NCBI RefSeq assembly: GCF_000169335.1
Contig: NZ_AAXW01000038.1
Location: forward strand, 1 to 48,776
Source: Crocosphaera chwakensis CCY0110
Lineage (GTDB): Bacteria; Cyanobacteriota; Cyanobacteriia; Cyanobacteriales; Microcystaceae
Direction: 5' to 3'
Length of the DNA: 48,776 nt
Each line of letters begins with the position of its first letter. Positions within the stretch are counted from its first letter, which is position 1. The notes below the pieces were generated by a model. It had not been told where the DNA came from. It ran no database searches and saw nothing but the letters and a program-made list of their open reading frames with translations. Made by a program: the position numbers and the translations under genes. Shown in pieces: positions 16,517 to 25,183 of the stretch.

Positions 16517-17068
16517 TTACCCAGACTTAGCTTGAGAACTATGACTACGGGGATCAGTGGTTGGGTTGTTTGTATTTTTTAACTCGGAGGTTTGACCCGT
16601 AGAAGCAGCATAGGGTAAGGTTTCATGGTCAATTAAGGCGTTTAAGTTGGCTTCCATTACTGATGGGGGTTGTTCGCCAATGGTTTGAGCGATCGCTTTT
16701 CCCTCATCGTCAATAAAGACAAAATGAGGTATCCCATCAACACGATAACGAAGAATTTCGGGCAACCATTTATTATTATCCACATTTAACATGACGAAGT
16801 TGACCGAATCCCCATATTTTTGCTTCAATTGAGCTAATTCGGGAGCCATGGCCTGGCAACTGGTACACCAATCAGCATAAAATTCGGTTAAAGTCGGTTT
16901 TCCATTTTTCATCGCCACTTCAATAGGGGTTGAGTCCTTAGCTTGGCCTTCTAAGGAAACGGAACCAGTTTGGGTTTGAAAGCCAAAAAATATCGCTATA
17001 CTAAGAGCAATGGCAGCAAAGGCAATGATACTATTTCTGATACGATTAGCATTAACAATTTCAGACAT
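16517..17068 (-). CDS. txlA: Membrane-anchored thioredoxin-like protein (TxlA/HCF164-like)
   Basis: The frame runs from 17104, but a TATAAAAT -10-like box sits immediately before that ATG, so the ATG at 17068 (MSEIVNANRIRN) is preferred: 183 aa. Residues about 11-30 are one transmembrane helix. A thioredoxin domain follows with the redox motif WCTSC (67-71), and VDGIPHFVFID containing the cis-Pro. The C-terminal tail is polar and low complexity. The pattern matches cyanobacterial TxlA and plant HCF164, thylakoid-anchored lumenal thioredoxins needed for cytochrome b6f assembly and redox transfer from CcdA. No ccdA is adjacent. Divergent from the ferredoxin gene. Confidence 0.85.
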   Translation of the reverse strand: MSEIVNANRIRNSIIAFAAIALSIAIFFGFQTQTGSVSLEGQAKDSTPIEVAMKNGKPTLTEFYADWCTSCQAMAPELAQLKQKYGDSVNFVMLNVDNNKWLPEILRYRVDGIPHFVFIDDEGKAIAQTIGEQPPSVMEANLNALIDHETLPYAASTGQTSELKNTNNPTTDPRSHSSQAKSG

Positions 17069-17166
17069 ATAACTTATTAAAGAAAAAAGATTTTTACGTC
17101 TCATCTATTTTATAATACTTCCCCTTTTTTGGAGGTTAATGTCAATTTCTGAACTTGAGTTAAATC

Positions 17167-17571
17167 ATGAAAAAACGAGTCACTCTTACGTTTCCAAAAC
17201 GCACCGTACAAATGCCGTTAACCTATCGTTTAGCTAAAGATTTTAATATTGCTTCTAATATTATTCGCGCTCAAGTTGCTCCGAATCAAGTGGGAAAATT
17301 AGTATTAGAATTATTAGGGGATATTGATGCTATTGAAGCAGCCATTGATTGGATGCAAGCTCAAGATATTGGTGTATCCTTAGCCAGTCGAGAAATTAGT
17401 ATTAATGAGCAACAATGTGTAGACTGTGGATTATGTACTGGGGTATGTCCTACAGAAGCTTTAGTGCTTGAACCCGAAACCTTTAAGTTAACCTTTCGGC
17501 GATCGCGTTGTGTCGTCTGTGAACAGTGTATTCCTGCTTGTCCTGTGCAAGCGATTTCAACTACTTTTTAA
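17167..17571 (+). CDS. NIL-domain ferredoxin with two 4Fe-4S clusters
   Basis: 134 aa. Residues 1-75 form a NIL domain (KKRVTLTFPKRTVQMPLTY...), the ligand-binding fold first seen in methionine ABC transporters. Residues 80-134 are a bacterial ferredoxin with CxxCxxCxxxCP motifs at C84/87/90/94 and C115/118/121/125, so two 4Fe-4S clusters. Such NIL-ferredoxins occur in cyanobacteria and archaea and are thought to donate electrons in sulfur or methionine-related metabolism, but the cyanobacterial role is not settled. Soluble, monocistronic by layout. Confidence 0.88.
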   Translation: MKKRVTLTFPKRTVQMPLTYRLAKDFNIASNIIRAQVAPNQVGKLVLELLGDIDAIEAAIDWMQAQDIGVSLASREISINEQQCVDCGLCTGVCPTEALVLEPETFKLTFRRSRCVVCEQCIPACPVQAISTTF

Positions 17572-17611
17572 ATAATAATGTGGCAGTTTTATTCAAATTA
17601 AAGATAGAATC

Positions 17612-18523
17612 TCAATTAATTGAGCGAGCTTCAATAAAAATACGTTTAACTTCATGATGAGAAGCCCAAATATCTGCTTTAATTCGACGAATAGCGACCT
17701 CAATTTGATCAGAAGTTAAATCATCTTGAAACTCGATACTCAAAGCTAATAAAATGTCCGTCGGTCCAAGTTGCAGCGTGATGGGAGATTCTACTTTGTA
17801 AACGGATGTGTCTTTGACCACAATATTTTTGATACTATCTCTGACTTCAGGAAATGCGCTTTCTCCTATCAATAAACCTTTTGTTTCGATAACCAGTACA
17901 ATAGCGACAATTGTAAGAATAACTCCAATAATAATAGAGGCTAATCCGTCGTAAAAAATTGTACCTGTCAATTCACTCAAAAATACCCCTAAAATAGCCA
18001 CAACAATGCCTAATAGTGCTGCAGTATCTTCAAAAATCACAACAAAAGTAGTCGGATTTTTACTACGGCGCAGAGCTTTCCAGAAGTTAATATTGTTGTC
18101 GGAGCGTTCTTGATTAAACTCCTGCACAGAAATAAAAAGAGCAGTTCCTTCAAATACGGCAGCAATAGAAAGAACTCCGTAACTTACAATAGCGTTAGTA
18201 GATTCTCTTGAATCATGAAAAGACTTAAATCCCTCATAAATTGATATACCACCTCCCAGAGCAAAAATTAGAACGGCAACGACCAAAGACCAGAAATAAA
18301 TTTCTTGGCCATGTCCCAAAGGATGATCCTCATCAGGCTCTTTTTTACTCCGTTTAAGACCATACAGTAGTAAAACCTCATTGATTGAGTCAACAACTGA
18401 GTGAATTCCTTCAGATAACATAGCTGAACTACCGCTAATAGCAGCACCGAAAAACTTAGCCACGCCAATAGCTATATTGGCAATCATGGCAGCGTAAATT
18501 GTGCGAGTTGATTCTTCTGGCAT
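17612..18523 (-). CDS. Cation diffusion facilitator (CDF) family transporter
   Basis: 303 aa. Six predicted transmembrane helices: near 10-33, 35-55, 75-97, 110-130, 160-185 and 190-215. CDF metal-site residues are visible: HSVVDSINE in TM2 (in place of the canonical HxxxD) and FEDTAALLG in TM5. A HPLGHGQEIYFW loop follows TM2, and the C-terminal cytoplasmic domain has the CDF ferredoxin-like pattern (KVESPITLQLGPTDILLALSIEF). The Ser-rich TM2 site and the loop resemble the ZnT9-like subgroup, so the exported ion may be Zn, Fe or Mn. Convergent with the NIL-ferredoxin. Confidence 0.9.
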   Translation of the reverse strand: MPEESTRTIYAAMIANIAIGVAKFFGAAISGSSAMLSEGIHSVVDSINEVLLLYGLKRSKKEPDEDHPLGHGQEIYFWSLVVAVLIFALGGGISIYEGFKSFHDSRESTNAIVSYGVLSIAAVFEGTALFISVQEFNQERSDNNINFWKALRRSKNPTTFVVIFEDTAALLGIVVAILGVFLSELTGTIFYDGLASIIIGVILTIVAIVLVIETKGLLIGESAFPEVRDSIKNIVVKDTSVYKVESPITLQLGPTDILLALSIEFQDDLTSDQIEVAIRRIKADIWASHHEVKRIFIEARSIN

Positions 18524-18947
18524 ATAAGCAACAAGAAATGTGACTTTTTTTATTGATAAAGAAAACTTTCTAAATATAACATCGAATGGACAAATTATGT
18601 GAGATTTGACTGTCGTTAACTACTTTTAGAAAAACTCAGGTGAGTAAGGAAATTATTGAGATATGGCTGGACGACATTGGGAAGAAGTTAATCTTCTTAG
18701 TAACTGTTCCTAAAGAAAAAAAGAAAGAAATTGACTGGGAAGAACGAAATACATGAACATTATTTTAGAGGCTTGTGCTGTTGTTACTTGTTTACGATCT
18801 TAAGAAGGAATTGAAATTAAAATAATAAAAATTCAACCATTTTGTTAAAGATGAACAGTTCACAAGTATCTTGCTATTTTAGAATAAGGATATTGACTTA
18901 ATGACAGGAAAATTGTCAATTGAGTATCAATATTAGGGGTAACAGTC
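18524..18947. other. 424-bp spacer upstream of the two-component operon
   Basis: No clear gene. A weak 38-codon frame begins with GTG at 18640 and stops at 18756 (MSKEIIEIWLDDIG..., ending DWEERNT); it could be a decayed gene and has no recognised family. Near the response regulator start there is a TAGAAT -10-like hexamer (18880-18885) and nested inverted repeats described separately. Confidence 0.4.
18892..18920. promoter_or_regulatory. Inverted repeats upstream of the response regulator, possible operator
   Basis: ATTGAC (18892-18897) pairs with GTCAAT (18915-18920), and inside it TGACA (18902-18906) pairs with TGTCA (18914-18918). The site lies about 30 bases before the ATG, where a regulator could control its own operon. 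OmpR-family sites are usually direct repeats, so another factor is possible. Confidence 0.3.
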
Positions 18948-19622
18948 ATGAGAATTCTTTTAGTGGAAGATGACGAACGAATTGCTAATGTTTTAGCTGC
19001 CAGCCTAACTGAACAAAGATACACCGTTGATATGGCTGGTGATGGGGAAAAAGGATGGGAATTTATCGAAGCCTTTTCCTATGATTTAATCCTGTTAGAT
19101 GTCATGTTACCGAAACTAAACGGCATTGGTTTATGTCAACGGATTCGTCAGTCAGGTTGTAGCATTCCTGTTCTCATGTTAACAGCAAAAGATACTAGCG
19201 AAGATAAAGTTACTGGGCTAGATGTAGGAGCAGATGATTATGTGGTAAAACCCTTTGATGTACCTGAATTATTAGCACGAATTCGTGCTTTATTAAGACG
19301 GGGTAATGTTGCACCTAATCCGATTCTAGAATGGCAACAATTACGCCTCGATCCCAGTAGTTATGAAGTGACTTATAGCGATCAAATATTACATTTAACT
19401 CCTAAAGAATATGGATTATTAGAGTTATTTTTACGCAACGAAAATTTAGTGTTAAGTCGTAGTGCTATTTTAGATAATCTCTGGTCATTTGAAGATCCTC
19501 CTAGTGAAGAAGCAGTAAAAGTTCATATTAAAGATTTACGAAAAAAATTAAGAAAAGTTGGCGCACCACCTGACTTTATTGAGACAGTTTATGGCGTAGG
19601 CTATCGACTCAAACAAGGATAA
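18948..19622 (+). CDS. OmpR-family DNA-binding response regulator
   Basis: 224 aa. Receiver domain 1-115 with the acidic pocket EDD (7-9), phosphoacceptor Asp51 in LILLDVMLP, the TAKD switch and VVKPFD lysine. Winged-helix domain about 130-222 with LTPKEYGLLELFLRN, VKVHIKDLRKKLRK and TVYGVGYRLK. When phosphorylated by its partner it would bind promoter DNA. It is followed 34 bp later by the histidine kinase, forming a two-gene operon. The signal cannot be deduced; the pair resembles cyanobacterial RppA/RppB or NrsR/NrsS-like systems only at the family level. Confidence 0.93.
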   Translation: MRILLVEDDERIANVLAASLTEQRYTVDMAGDGEKGWEFIEAFSYDLILLDVMLPKLNGIGLCQRIRQSGCSIPVLMLTAKDTSEDKVTGLDVGADDYVVKPFDVPELLARIRALLRRGNVAPNPILEWQQLRLDPSSYEVTYSDQILHLTPKEYGLLELFLRNENLVLSRSAILDNLWSFEDPPSEEAVKVHIKDLRKKLRKVGAPPDFIETVYGVGYRLKQG

Positions 19623-19656
19623 ATCATCAACAATTTAGAAGTCAAAAAAGATTGAG

Positions 19657-20973
19657 ATGAAAACGAAATCTAAACAAAAAACCCTTGATCACCAATTTAA
19701 GGCTTTACGATGGCGTTTATTACTGTCTTACTTATTAGTTATGGTAGCCATTCGTTTAATTTCAAATGTATTAATTTATCAATTGTTTGCTCATGGTTTA
19801 TATGAACAGTTGGATCAGCGTTTAATTAATTTAGCCCAATCAGCAGCCCATAGTTTAATTGACATTAAAAATAATCCTAAAGCGGTTGATAATCCAGCCT
19901 ATCGGGAACTGGATCAAGATGGAGATTTAGATATTGCTTGGCAAAACCTCCGACAACCTCAACAAAGTGTAGAATGGTTTGGCGATCGCCAAGAACCTTT
20001 AGCCCATTCTGGCAACCTTAAACCCTCGTGGCCTTTCAAAGTAGGTTTTCAAACCGTTAAAGGGGGAAAAATTCGTATTTTAACGATTGTTGCTTATCAT
20101 GATCCCGAAGAAAAACGACATTTAGAAGGCTATGTAAGGGTTAGCGAGTCTACTCAGTCAATTGAAGCGGTTTTAAACCGATTACGCTGGAAATCCACCG
20201 TTGGGGGTATGATCGCCCTAGGATTGATTGGTGTGGGGGGGATGTGGTTAACCCGACAGTCTCTTAAACCCATTGAACAAAGTTTTCGACAATTAAAACA
20301 GTTTACTGCTGATGCGTCCCATGAGTTACGCAGTCCCCTAACCGCCATCAAAACCTCTGCAACCCTCTTAAAAAGCCATCCTGAGCGATTCCAAGCCGAA
20401 GATATTCCGAAACTGGATATTATTCTCAGTGCCACTGATCAAATGTCCCATTTAGTAGAAGATTTACTCTTATTAGCCCGTATGGACGGAAAACGGGAGA
20501 TGACCCGTCAAAGGTGGCAAAAAATCCCTCTCATAGAATTATTAGAGGATGTGGTGGAATTTTTAGAACCCAACGCGGAAGGAAAAGACATTACCTTACA
20601 ATTATTCTGTCTTAAGGATGCAATCATCAAAGGCGAAAGCCATCAATTATTACGGTTATTTTCTAATTTAGTAGAAAATGCCTTACAGTACACTCCCATC
20701 GGGGGAAAAGTAACGGTTAGCTTAAAACAAGAAGATAAATCCGCCCTGGTGATGGTAGAAGATACCGGCATTGGTATCGCAGAGGAAAACTTACCTCATA
20801 TTTTTGATCGGTTATGGCGAGAGGACACCGCCCGAAGTTATCGCCCCCAAGGATCAGGGTTAGGGTTAGCCATTTCCCAAGCGATCGCTCAACACCACGA
20901 TGGAAAAATTACTGTTAAGAGTCAAGTGGGTATAGGTAGCTGTTTTCAGGTTCGTCTACCTTTAGTTAGTTAG
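19657..20973 (+). CDS. Membrane sensor histidine kinase
   Basis: 438 aa. TM1 at about 20-45, a periplasmic sensor loop of about 135 residues, TM2 at about 181-199, then HisKA with DASHELRSPLTAIK (phospho-His222) and the HATPase domain: N box LVENALQYTP, G1 VEDTGIGIAEENL, F box HIFDRLWRED and G2 GSGLGLAIS. There is a minimal linker and no clear HAMP domain between TM2 and the H box. It is the expected partner of the response regulator just upstream. The short basic N-terminus before TM1 suggests an inside start. Ligand unknown. Confidence 0.93.
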   Translation: MKTKSKQKTLDHQFKALRWRLLLSYLLVMVAIRLISNVLIYQLFAHGLYEQLDQRLINLAQSAAHSLIDIKNNPKAVDNPAYRELDQDGDLDIAWQNLRQPQQSVEWFGDRQEPLAHSGNLKPSWPFKVGFQTVKGGKIRILTIVAYHDPEEKRHLEGYVRVSESTQSIEAVLNRLRWKSTVGGMIALGLIGVGGMWLTRQSLKPIEQSFRQLKQFTADASHELRSPLTAIKTSATLLKSHPERFQAEDIPKLDIILSATDQMSHLVEDLLLLARMDGKREMTRQRWQKIPLIELLEDVVEFLEPNAEGKDITLQLFCLKDAIIKGESHQLLRLFSNLVENALQYTPIGGKVTVSLKQEDKSALVMVEDTGIGIAEENLPHIFDRLWREDTARSYRPQGSGLGLAISQAIAQHHDGKITVKSQVGIGSCFQVRLPLVS

Positions 20974-21070
20974 AGAAAAATTTTAGATCAACCCGACTTC
21001 CTTACTATCTTTCCCTACAGTAATAAGTAACGAAGCAAAGAGTCGTTATTACAGTTTAGGAGTAAGTCTT

Positions 21071-21157
21071 ATGAATCGTGAAGATGGACAAGTTTTATGG
21101 ATTACCGTGATTACGTCTGCTTTTTCTTTAGTTCTCACCTTTGGGTTTGCTTTTTAA
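21071..21157 (+). CDS. Possible 28-aa single-pass membrane peptide
   Basis: ATG at 21071 to TAA at 21157, preceded by AGGAG (21058-21062) at an ideal 8-nt spacing. The peptide starts MNREDGQVLW and the remainder is one hydrophobic helix (ITVITSAFSLVLTFGFAF). The polar start plus single helix is the pattern of the small thylakoid subunits of cyanobacteria (Pet, Psb, Psa, Ndh small proteins), but it does not match one I can name. A partial hairpin with AACGA/TCGTT arms lies just upstream (about 21029-21049). Translation is unproven. Confidence 0.45.
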   Translation: MNREDGQVLWITVITSAFSLVLTFGFAF

Positions 21158-21311
21158 CTCATATCTTGCACCTTCGATACAATTAGCCAGTGATGATAGG
21201 CAACAGGTTTTTATTTTGATGCTAACTTAATTGATTACCCTCTCATGATTATTAAGTTTATTTGTTCTAGTACAAGATGTCAGTAAACCCCTTCTAGTGT
21301 CGATTTTGCAT

Positions 21312-21332
21312 GGGCTTAATCGTATTAAGCCC
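21312..21332. repeat. Perfect 9-bp palindromic hairpin between convergent genes
   Basis: GGGCTTAAT (21312-21320), 3-nt loop, ATTAAGCCC (21324-21332), ten bases from the malic enzyme stop. There is no long T tract on either strand, so it may be a dispersed cyanobacterial palindrome as much as a terminator. The remaining spacer 21158-21311 shows nothing I recognise. Confidence 0.5.
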
Positions 21333-21341
21333 CTACAATCA

Positions 21342-22733
21342 TTATTCCATAGCCACCCCATCTTCGCGGGCTGCTAATTCTACCGCACTAGCAACAGCAT
21401 GAGACACTCGCTTATCAAATACAGAAGGAATAATATGTTCAGCATTTAACTGGCTTGAATTTACCAGAGAAGCGATCGCTTTAGCGGCCTCTAAATACAT
21501 ATGCTCAGTGATATTTCTAGCCCGACAGTCCATAGCCCCGCGAAACACCCCAGGAAAAGCCAAAACGTTGTTAATCTGGTTAGGATAGTCACTGCGTCCG
21601 GTAGCCATCACCGCTACATCATTAATAACTAACTCAGGTTGAATTTCAGGAATAGGGTTGGCCATGGCAAAGACAATGGGATCTTTATTCATCGACTGCA
21701 CCATCTCTTGAGTTACCACTCCTGGCGCACTCACCCCTAAAAACACATCGGCTCCTTGCATCGCATCAGCCAAAGTACCAGTAGCACTCACCGCATAAGC
21801 TTTTTTTTGAGAGTTGAGATCCTCTCTATCGTGAGAAATTAATCCTTTCGAGTCGCATAACCAAATGGTGGTAGCCCCGGCAGCACGTAATAAGGAGGCG
21901 ATCGCAACCCCGGCAGCCCCGGCTCCATTAATCACAATTCTCACCTTTTCTAGAGACTTTTGCACCAATTTCAGAGCATTAAATAAAGCTGCTAAAGTGA
22001 CAATTGCCGTTCCATGTTGATCGTCGTGAAATACAGGAATATCCAACTCTTGGCGCAGTCGTTTTTCGATTTCAAAGCAACGAGGGGCTGCAATATCTTC
22101 TAAGTTAACCCCTCCGAAAACCGGGGCGATCCGTTTAACAGTTTCGATAATTTCTTCTGTATCTTGGGTGTTTAAACAGATGGGAAACGCATCGACTCCA
22201 GCAAATTCTTTAAATAACATAGCTTTTCCTTCCATCACCGGTAAGGCAGCTTCGGGTCCGAGGTTGCCTAACCCCAACACTGCACTACCATCAGTGACCA
22301 CTGCCACCGTATTATGTTTAATGGTTAGATTGTAGACTTCAGCCGGATCACGGGCGATCGCTTTACAAATACGTCCTACCCCTGGAGTATAAGCCATAGC
22401 TAAGTCACTTTGAGAGGTCAGGGGGAGACGACTTTCTACAGTAATTTTACCTTTACGATGAAGTTCAAAGGTGCGATCAGAAACTTTAAGGATTTTAACG
22501 TTAGGAATTTCTCTGACAGCAGAAACAATTTTTTCGGCGTGTTCTTCACTCGATGCTTCAACTGTAATTTCTCGTTGCGTAATTTTGAGGTTATGCTCAA
22601 TCAACAAAATTTGTCCAAAACTTCCCTGGGCGCCTGCGATCGCTTGGGTAACGTTGGCGAGGGTTCCTGCAATATTCGGTAATTCGATGGTTAATGCAAG
22701 GCTATAACTTGCGGTTGGGTTGAGGTTTGCCAT
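21342..22733 (-). CDS. NAD(P)-dependent malic enzyme with N-terminal ACT domain
   Basis: 463 aa. Residues about 10-85 form an ACT regulatory domain (LALTIELPNIAGTLANVTQAIAG, typical ligand-binding turn). The malic enzyme proper follows: SDLAMAYTPGVGRICKAI, VVTDGSAVLGLGNLGPEAALPVMEGKA, the metal/substrate site EDIAAPRCFEIE and FHDDQHGTAIV, then the Rossmann motif INGAGAAGVAIA. It decarboxylates malate to pyruvate with NAD(P) reduction. In cyanobacteria it replenishes pyruvate and has a role in light growth. The ACT fusion is the usual cyanobacterial form and suggests allosteric control by an amino acid or related small molecule. Monocistronic. Confidence 0.95.
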   Translation of the reverse strand: MANLNPTASYSLALTIELPNIAGTLANVTQAIAGAQGSFGQILLIEHNLKITQREITVEASSEEHAEKIVSAVREIPNVKILKVSDRTFELHRKGKITVESRLPLTSQSDLAMAYTPGVGRICKAIARDPAEVYNLTIKHNTVAVVTDGSAVLGLGNLGPEAALPVMEGKAMLFKEFAGVDAFPICLNTQDTEEIIETVKRIAPVFGGVNLEDIAAPRCFEIEKRLRQELDIPVFHDDQHGTAIVTLAALFNALKLVQKSLEKVRIVINGAGAAGVAIASLLRAAGATTIWLCDSKGLISHDREDLNSQKKAYAVSATGTLADAMQGADVFLGVSAPGVVTQEMVQSMNKDPIVFAMANPIPEIQPELVINDVAVMATGRSDYPNQINNVLAFPGVFRGAMDCRARNITEHMYLEAAKAIASLVNSSQLNAEHIIPSVFDKRVSHAVASAVELAAREDGVAME

Positions 22734-22980
22734 GTAACTCCTTAACTCATATCAAGAGAGATTGACACTCTCTCCCTTCGTGTTTATCTTTATTCTGACT
22801 ACAGTAGCCATCCGTTTGAGATGGACGGGATCAGCAGATCACCATTTCTTATCTGTGTCCCTTTTAGTCTATACCTTAGATTCGGTTATTCTAATTCTTT
22901 GAATAATAGTTTAACGTCTTGGCTATGGGGAGGGATTAATAGGAATAAATTAAGAGTGTATCTGATGAGAGTGAGAAACC

Positions 22981-23624
22981 CTATATTTGTTTTTTTACCC
23001 ATTCTTTAACGGCTTTTCGGAAAGTTCGTCTTCCTAATTTACGGTATGATCCAATTAAGGAAGGAATGCCTTGAATATCAAGATTAGGAAAAATTAAACT
23101 CTTTTCTTTTTCGATATATGTTTCTGTTTCTAATTGATAAATGTTGAGTTTTCCTGAATCATAACACCAGATTTCGGGAACGCCTAAGCGAGAATAAATA
23201 GGAAAACGCTCTAAAGATTTACTGGTTAAATCAATTTCTAACACTAAATCTGGGGGAGGATCTTGATTCAAATCAAAGGTTAATTTTCCTCTAATTAAAG
23301 GTTCATTTTGGAAGTAAAAAGAGTTATCAGGTTCAACTCCTGCTTGTTTAATATCTCGTTTCCATGTTGTTGACCCTAAACATTCAAAGTCTAAGTCTAA
23401 TATTTCAGCAGCATCGCATCTTTAATGGTATCACTAATTCTTTCTTTATAATATTCGTGTTCAGATAAAGGAGTCATAATTTCTAATGTTCCTCGATCAT
23501 AAGCAATTCTAGCAGAGCGATTGTTTCCTAAATATTTTAATAAGTTGTTAAATTGTTCCCAACTAATATGATATAAAACCACTCGATCAGCTTTTGGCTT
23601 AGTAGGCTTTTTACTGATTAACAT
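22981..23624 (-). pseudogene. Uma2-family (DUF820) endonuclease, broken by a frameshift
   Basis: The first 75 codons (23624-23397) encode the Uma2 start, including YHISWEQFNNLLKYLG and TLEIMTPLSEHEYYK, and then reach a stop. In another frame the same protein continues without a gap as AAEILDLDFECLGSTTWKRDI, FYFQN and the PPPDLVLEIDLTSKS core to the stop at 22981. One indel near 23405-23415, in a GCGATGCTGCTG stretch, explains both. Joined, the protein would be about 210 aa, normal for Uma2, with the PD-(D/E)xK site intact. Uma2 genes are highly multicopy in cyanobacteria and often decay. A sequencing error would also explain it. Confidence 0.8.
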
Positions 23625-23658
23625 AATTTTTATTGATGTTAGACTTGTTTAAATCTAT

Positions 23659-23664
23659 TATAAT
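23659..23664 (+). promoter_or_regulatory. -10 box (TATAAT) before the acyl-CoA dehydrogenase homologue
   Basis: A perfect TATAAT 36 bases before the ATG at 23700; TTGATG lies 20 bases further upstream as a weak -35. It favours the ATG at 23700 over the TTG at 23673. Confidence 0.5.
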
Positions 23665-23699
23665 AGTTAGTATTGATTATTGCATTAGAAAATTATTCT

Positions 23700-24782
23700 A
23701 TGTCTATCTGTGAAAAGATTAACAATTTAGAGAATTTTTTAGATAAAATTGAATTTTATTTACAAGAATTTGTTACTCCTTTTGCTTTGGAAATTGATCA
23801 GTCTCCTGATGCTCTTAAAAAAGCTTTAGACGGATTAATAGAACTCTCATTATTGTCCAGTAGAATCCCTCAATCTTGGGGAGGATTAGAGTTAAACACA
23901 GAAACTTTTTATCTACTTCAGCAATTGTTATCTCAATATTCTGGAGCATTAGCTTTTTTACAATTACAACATCAAGGGGCTGTTAATGCTATTGTAAAAA
24001 GTGAGAATGAAGCTTTAAAACAAAACTATTTACCGAAAATTATTGAAGAAAACTTATTATGTGGTTTGGGTTTTTCTCAATTACGAAGACAGGGACAACC
24101 GATGATTACTGCTACTCCTATTCAGGGAGGATATGAGATAACGGGTAACATTCCTTGGATTACAGGATTTGATTTTTTTGATATCTTTATTTTAGGAGCA
24201 ACTTTACCAGACGGTCAAGAAATTCGGGGAATTGTTCCTTTTACTCTATCGTCTCAAGTCAGGTTTAGTGAACCGATGAAATTAGGAGCGATGCAGTCAA
24301 CTAATACGGTAACCGCTACTTTTGAAAACTATTTTTTACCTGAAAATAATGTTGTTTCTCTTGCTCAACCTGGAGACATACATAATAATGATAAAAAAGT
24401 GGTTCTTTATCCCAGTTTTTTAGTATTAGGTTGTGCTAAAGCTGGTCTCAATATTGTTGAAACAACTGGTCAAAAAAAACAGCTTGATTTTATCCAAGAA
24501 GCTTATAATCACCTCAATGAAGAATGGCAAATTTGTCACAATAAAATTAGAAAAGCTATCAATATCGAAAGCCGTTCTTTTGAAGAAGATTTACAGTTAA
24601 GAGTGTGGTCAATTAATTTAGCTCAAAGATGTGCTACAGCAGCTTTAACAGTATCTAGCGGTGCTGCAAATTATGATAGTCATCCGGCTCAAAGGGTGTA
24701 TAAAGAAGCCCTAGTTTTTAGTGTTTTTGCCCAAACCACGGATATTATGAAAGCAAGTTTAGAGCAAGTTATGTACAATTAA
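23700..24782 (+). CDS. Acyl-CoA dehydrogenase family flavoprotein
   Basis: 360 aa from ATG 23700. N-terminal helical domain (about 1-110) with LIELSLLSSRIPQSWGGLEL, which is the family pattern of the PxxYGG loop. The middle beta domain has GFSQLRRQGQPMITATPIQGGYEITGNIPWITG, where the strand lines the flavin; the expected Ser/Thr contacts are partly altered. The C-terminal helical bundle is shorter than usual and no catalytic Glu is obvious. Cyanobacteria largely lack beta-oxidation, so this may act on an unusual substrate or in secondary metabolism. It stands alone; the next recognisable gene starts after the small-RNA repeats. Confidence 0.8.
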   Translation: MSICEKINNLENFLDKIEFYLQEFVTPFALEIDQSPDALKKALDGLIELSLLSSRIPQSWGGLELNTETFYLLQQLLSQYSGALAFLQLQHQGAVNAIVKSENEALKQNYLPKIIEENLLCGLGFSQLRRQGQPMITATPIQGGYEITGNIPWITGFDFFDIFILGATLPDGQEIRGIVPFTLSSQVRFSEPMKLGAMQSTNTVTATFENYFLPENNVVSLAQPGDIHNNDKKVVLYPSFLVLGCAKAGLNIVETTGQKKQLDFIQEAYNHLNEEWQICHNKIRKAINIESRSFEEDLQLRVWSINLAQRCATAALTVSSGAANYDSHPAQRVYKEALVFSVFAQTTDIMKASLEQVMYN

Positions 24783-24890
24783 TCATTAATGATTAATAAT
24801 TCAATGTTTTCATCAAGCAAGTTATAGCAGTAGCAAAATATATGAGGACATTTGACTATTACTGATCTCTTGCACCAACACAGAAAAACC

Positions 24891-25006
24891 AAAATAAAAA
24901 ACCTCAGTAAACTGAGGCTGCCTAGGAGGAATCAAAATGTAGAGCAAGTAAAACAATCAACATTAAAAAAGTTTTTTAAGAGCAGGTCTTGATCAAAGCT
25001 GACTTG
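24891..25006 (-). ncRNA. Putative small RNA, repeat copy 1 (anti-Shine-Dalgarno type)
   Basis: Read on the minus strand: 5' hairpin CAAGTC (25006-25001) / GACCTG (24988-24983, one G-U pair), an AU-rich linker, then the CU-rich TTCCTCCTAG with CAT 5' of it, and a terminator CCTCAG/CTGAGG (24917-24902) followed by TTTTTTATTTT (24901-24891). A conserved block continues to about 25053 (CTAGGAATAGATTACAAC and TTTTTGGGCA), probably promoter or 5' extension. On the opposite strand the CU-rich part reads AGGAGG, 7 nt, ATG, TAG: a perfect start signal followed by an immediate stop. The exact 5' end is unknown. Repeated at 25072 and 36470. Confidence 0.6.
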
Positions 25007-25071
25007 TTGTAATCTATTCCTAGTTTGCCCAAAAATAAACGGTTTTCTATCACCTCAAATTAAATAAATGA

Positions 25072-25183
25072 TAAAAAAACCTCAGATAAACTGAGGTCAA
25101 GTAGGAGAACCCATGAAGAAAAAGTAAAACAATTAATATTAAAAGAGTATTGAAAAAGCAAGTCTTTATAAAAGTTTGACTTG
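25072..25183 (-). ncRNA. Putative small RNA, repeat copy 2 (tandem with copy 1)
   Basis: Same architecture as copy 1 and close in sequence to copy 3. 5' hairpin CAAGTC (25183-25178) / GACTTG (25164-25159), AU-rich linker, CATGGGTTCTCCTACTTGA, terminator CCTCAG-TTTAT-CTGAGG (25096-25080) and seven T. The complement of the central segment is AGGAGAACCCATG followed by AAG AAA AAG TAA. The conserved upstream block reaches about 25230 (TGATAG near its far end). Its terminator ends about 20 bases before copy 1's conserved block, so the two are likely separate transcription units. Confidence 0.62.
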
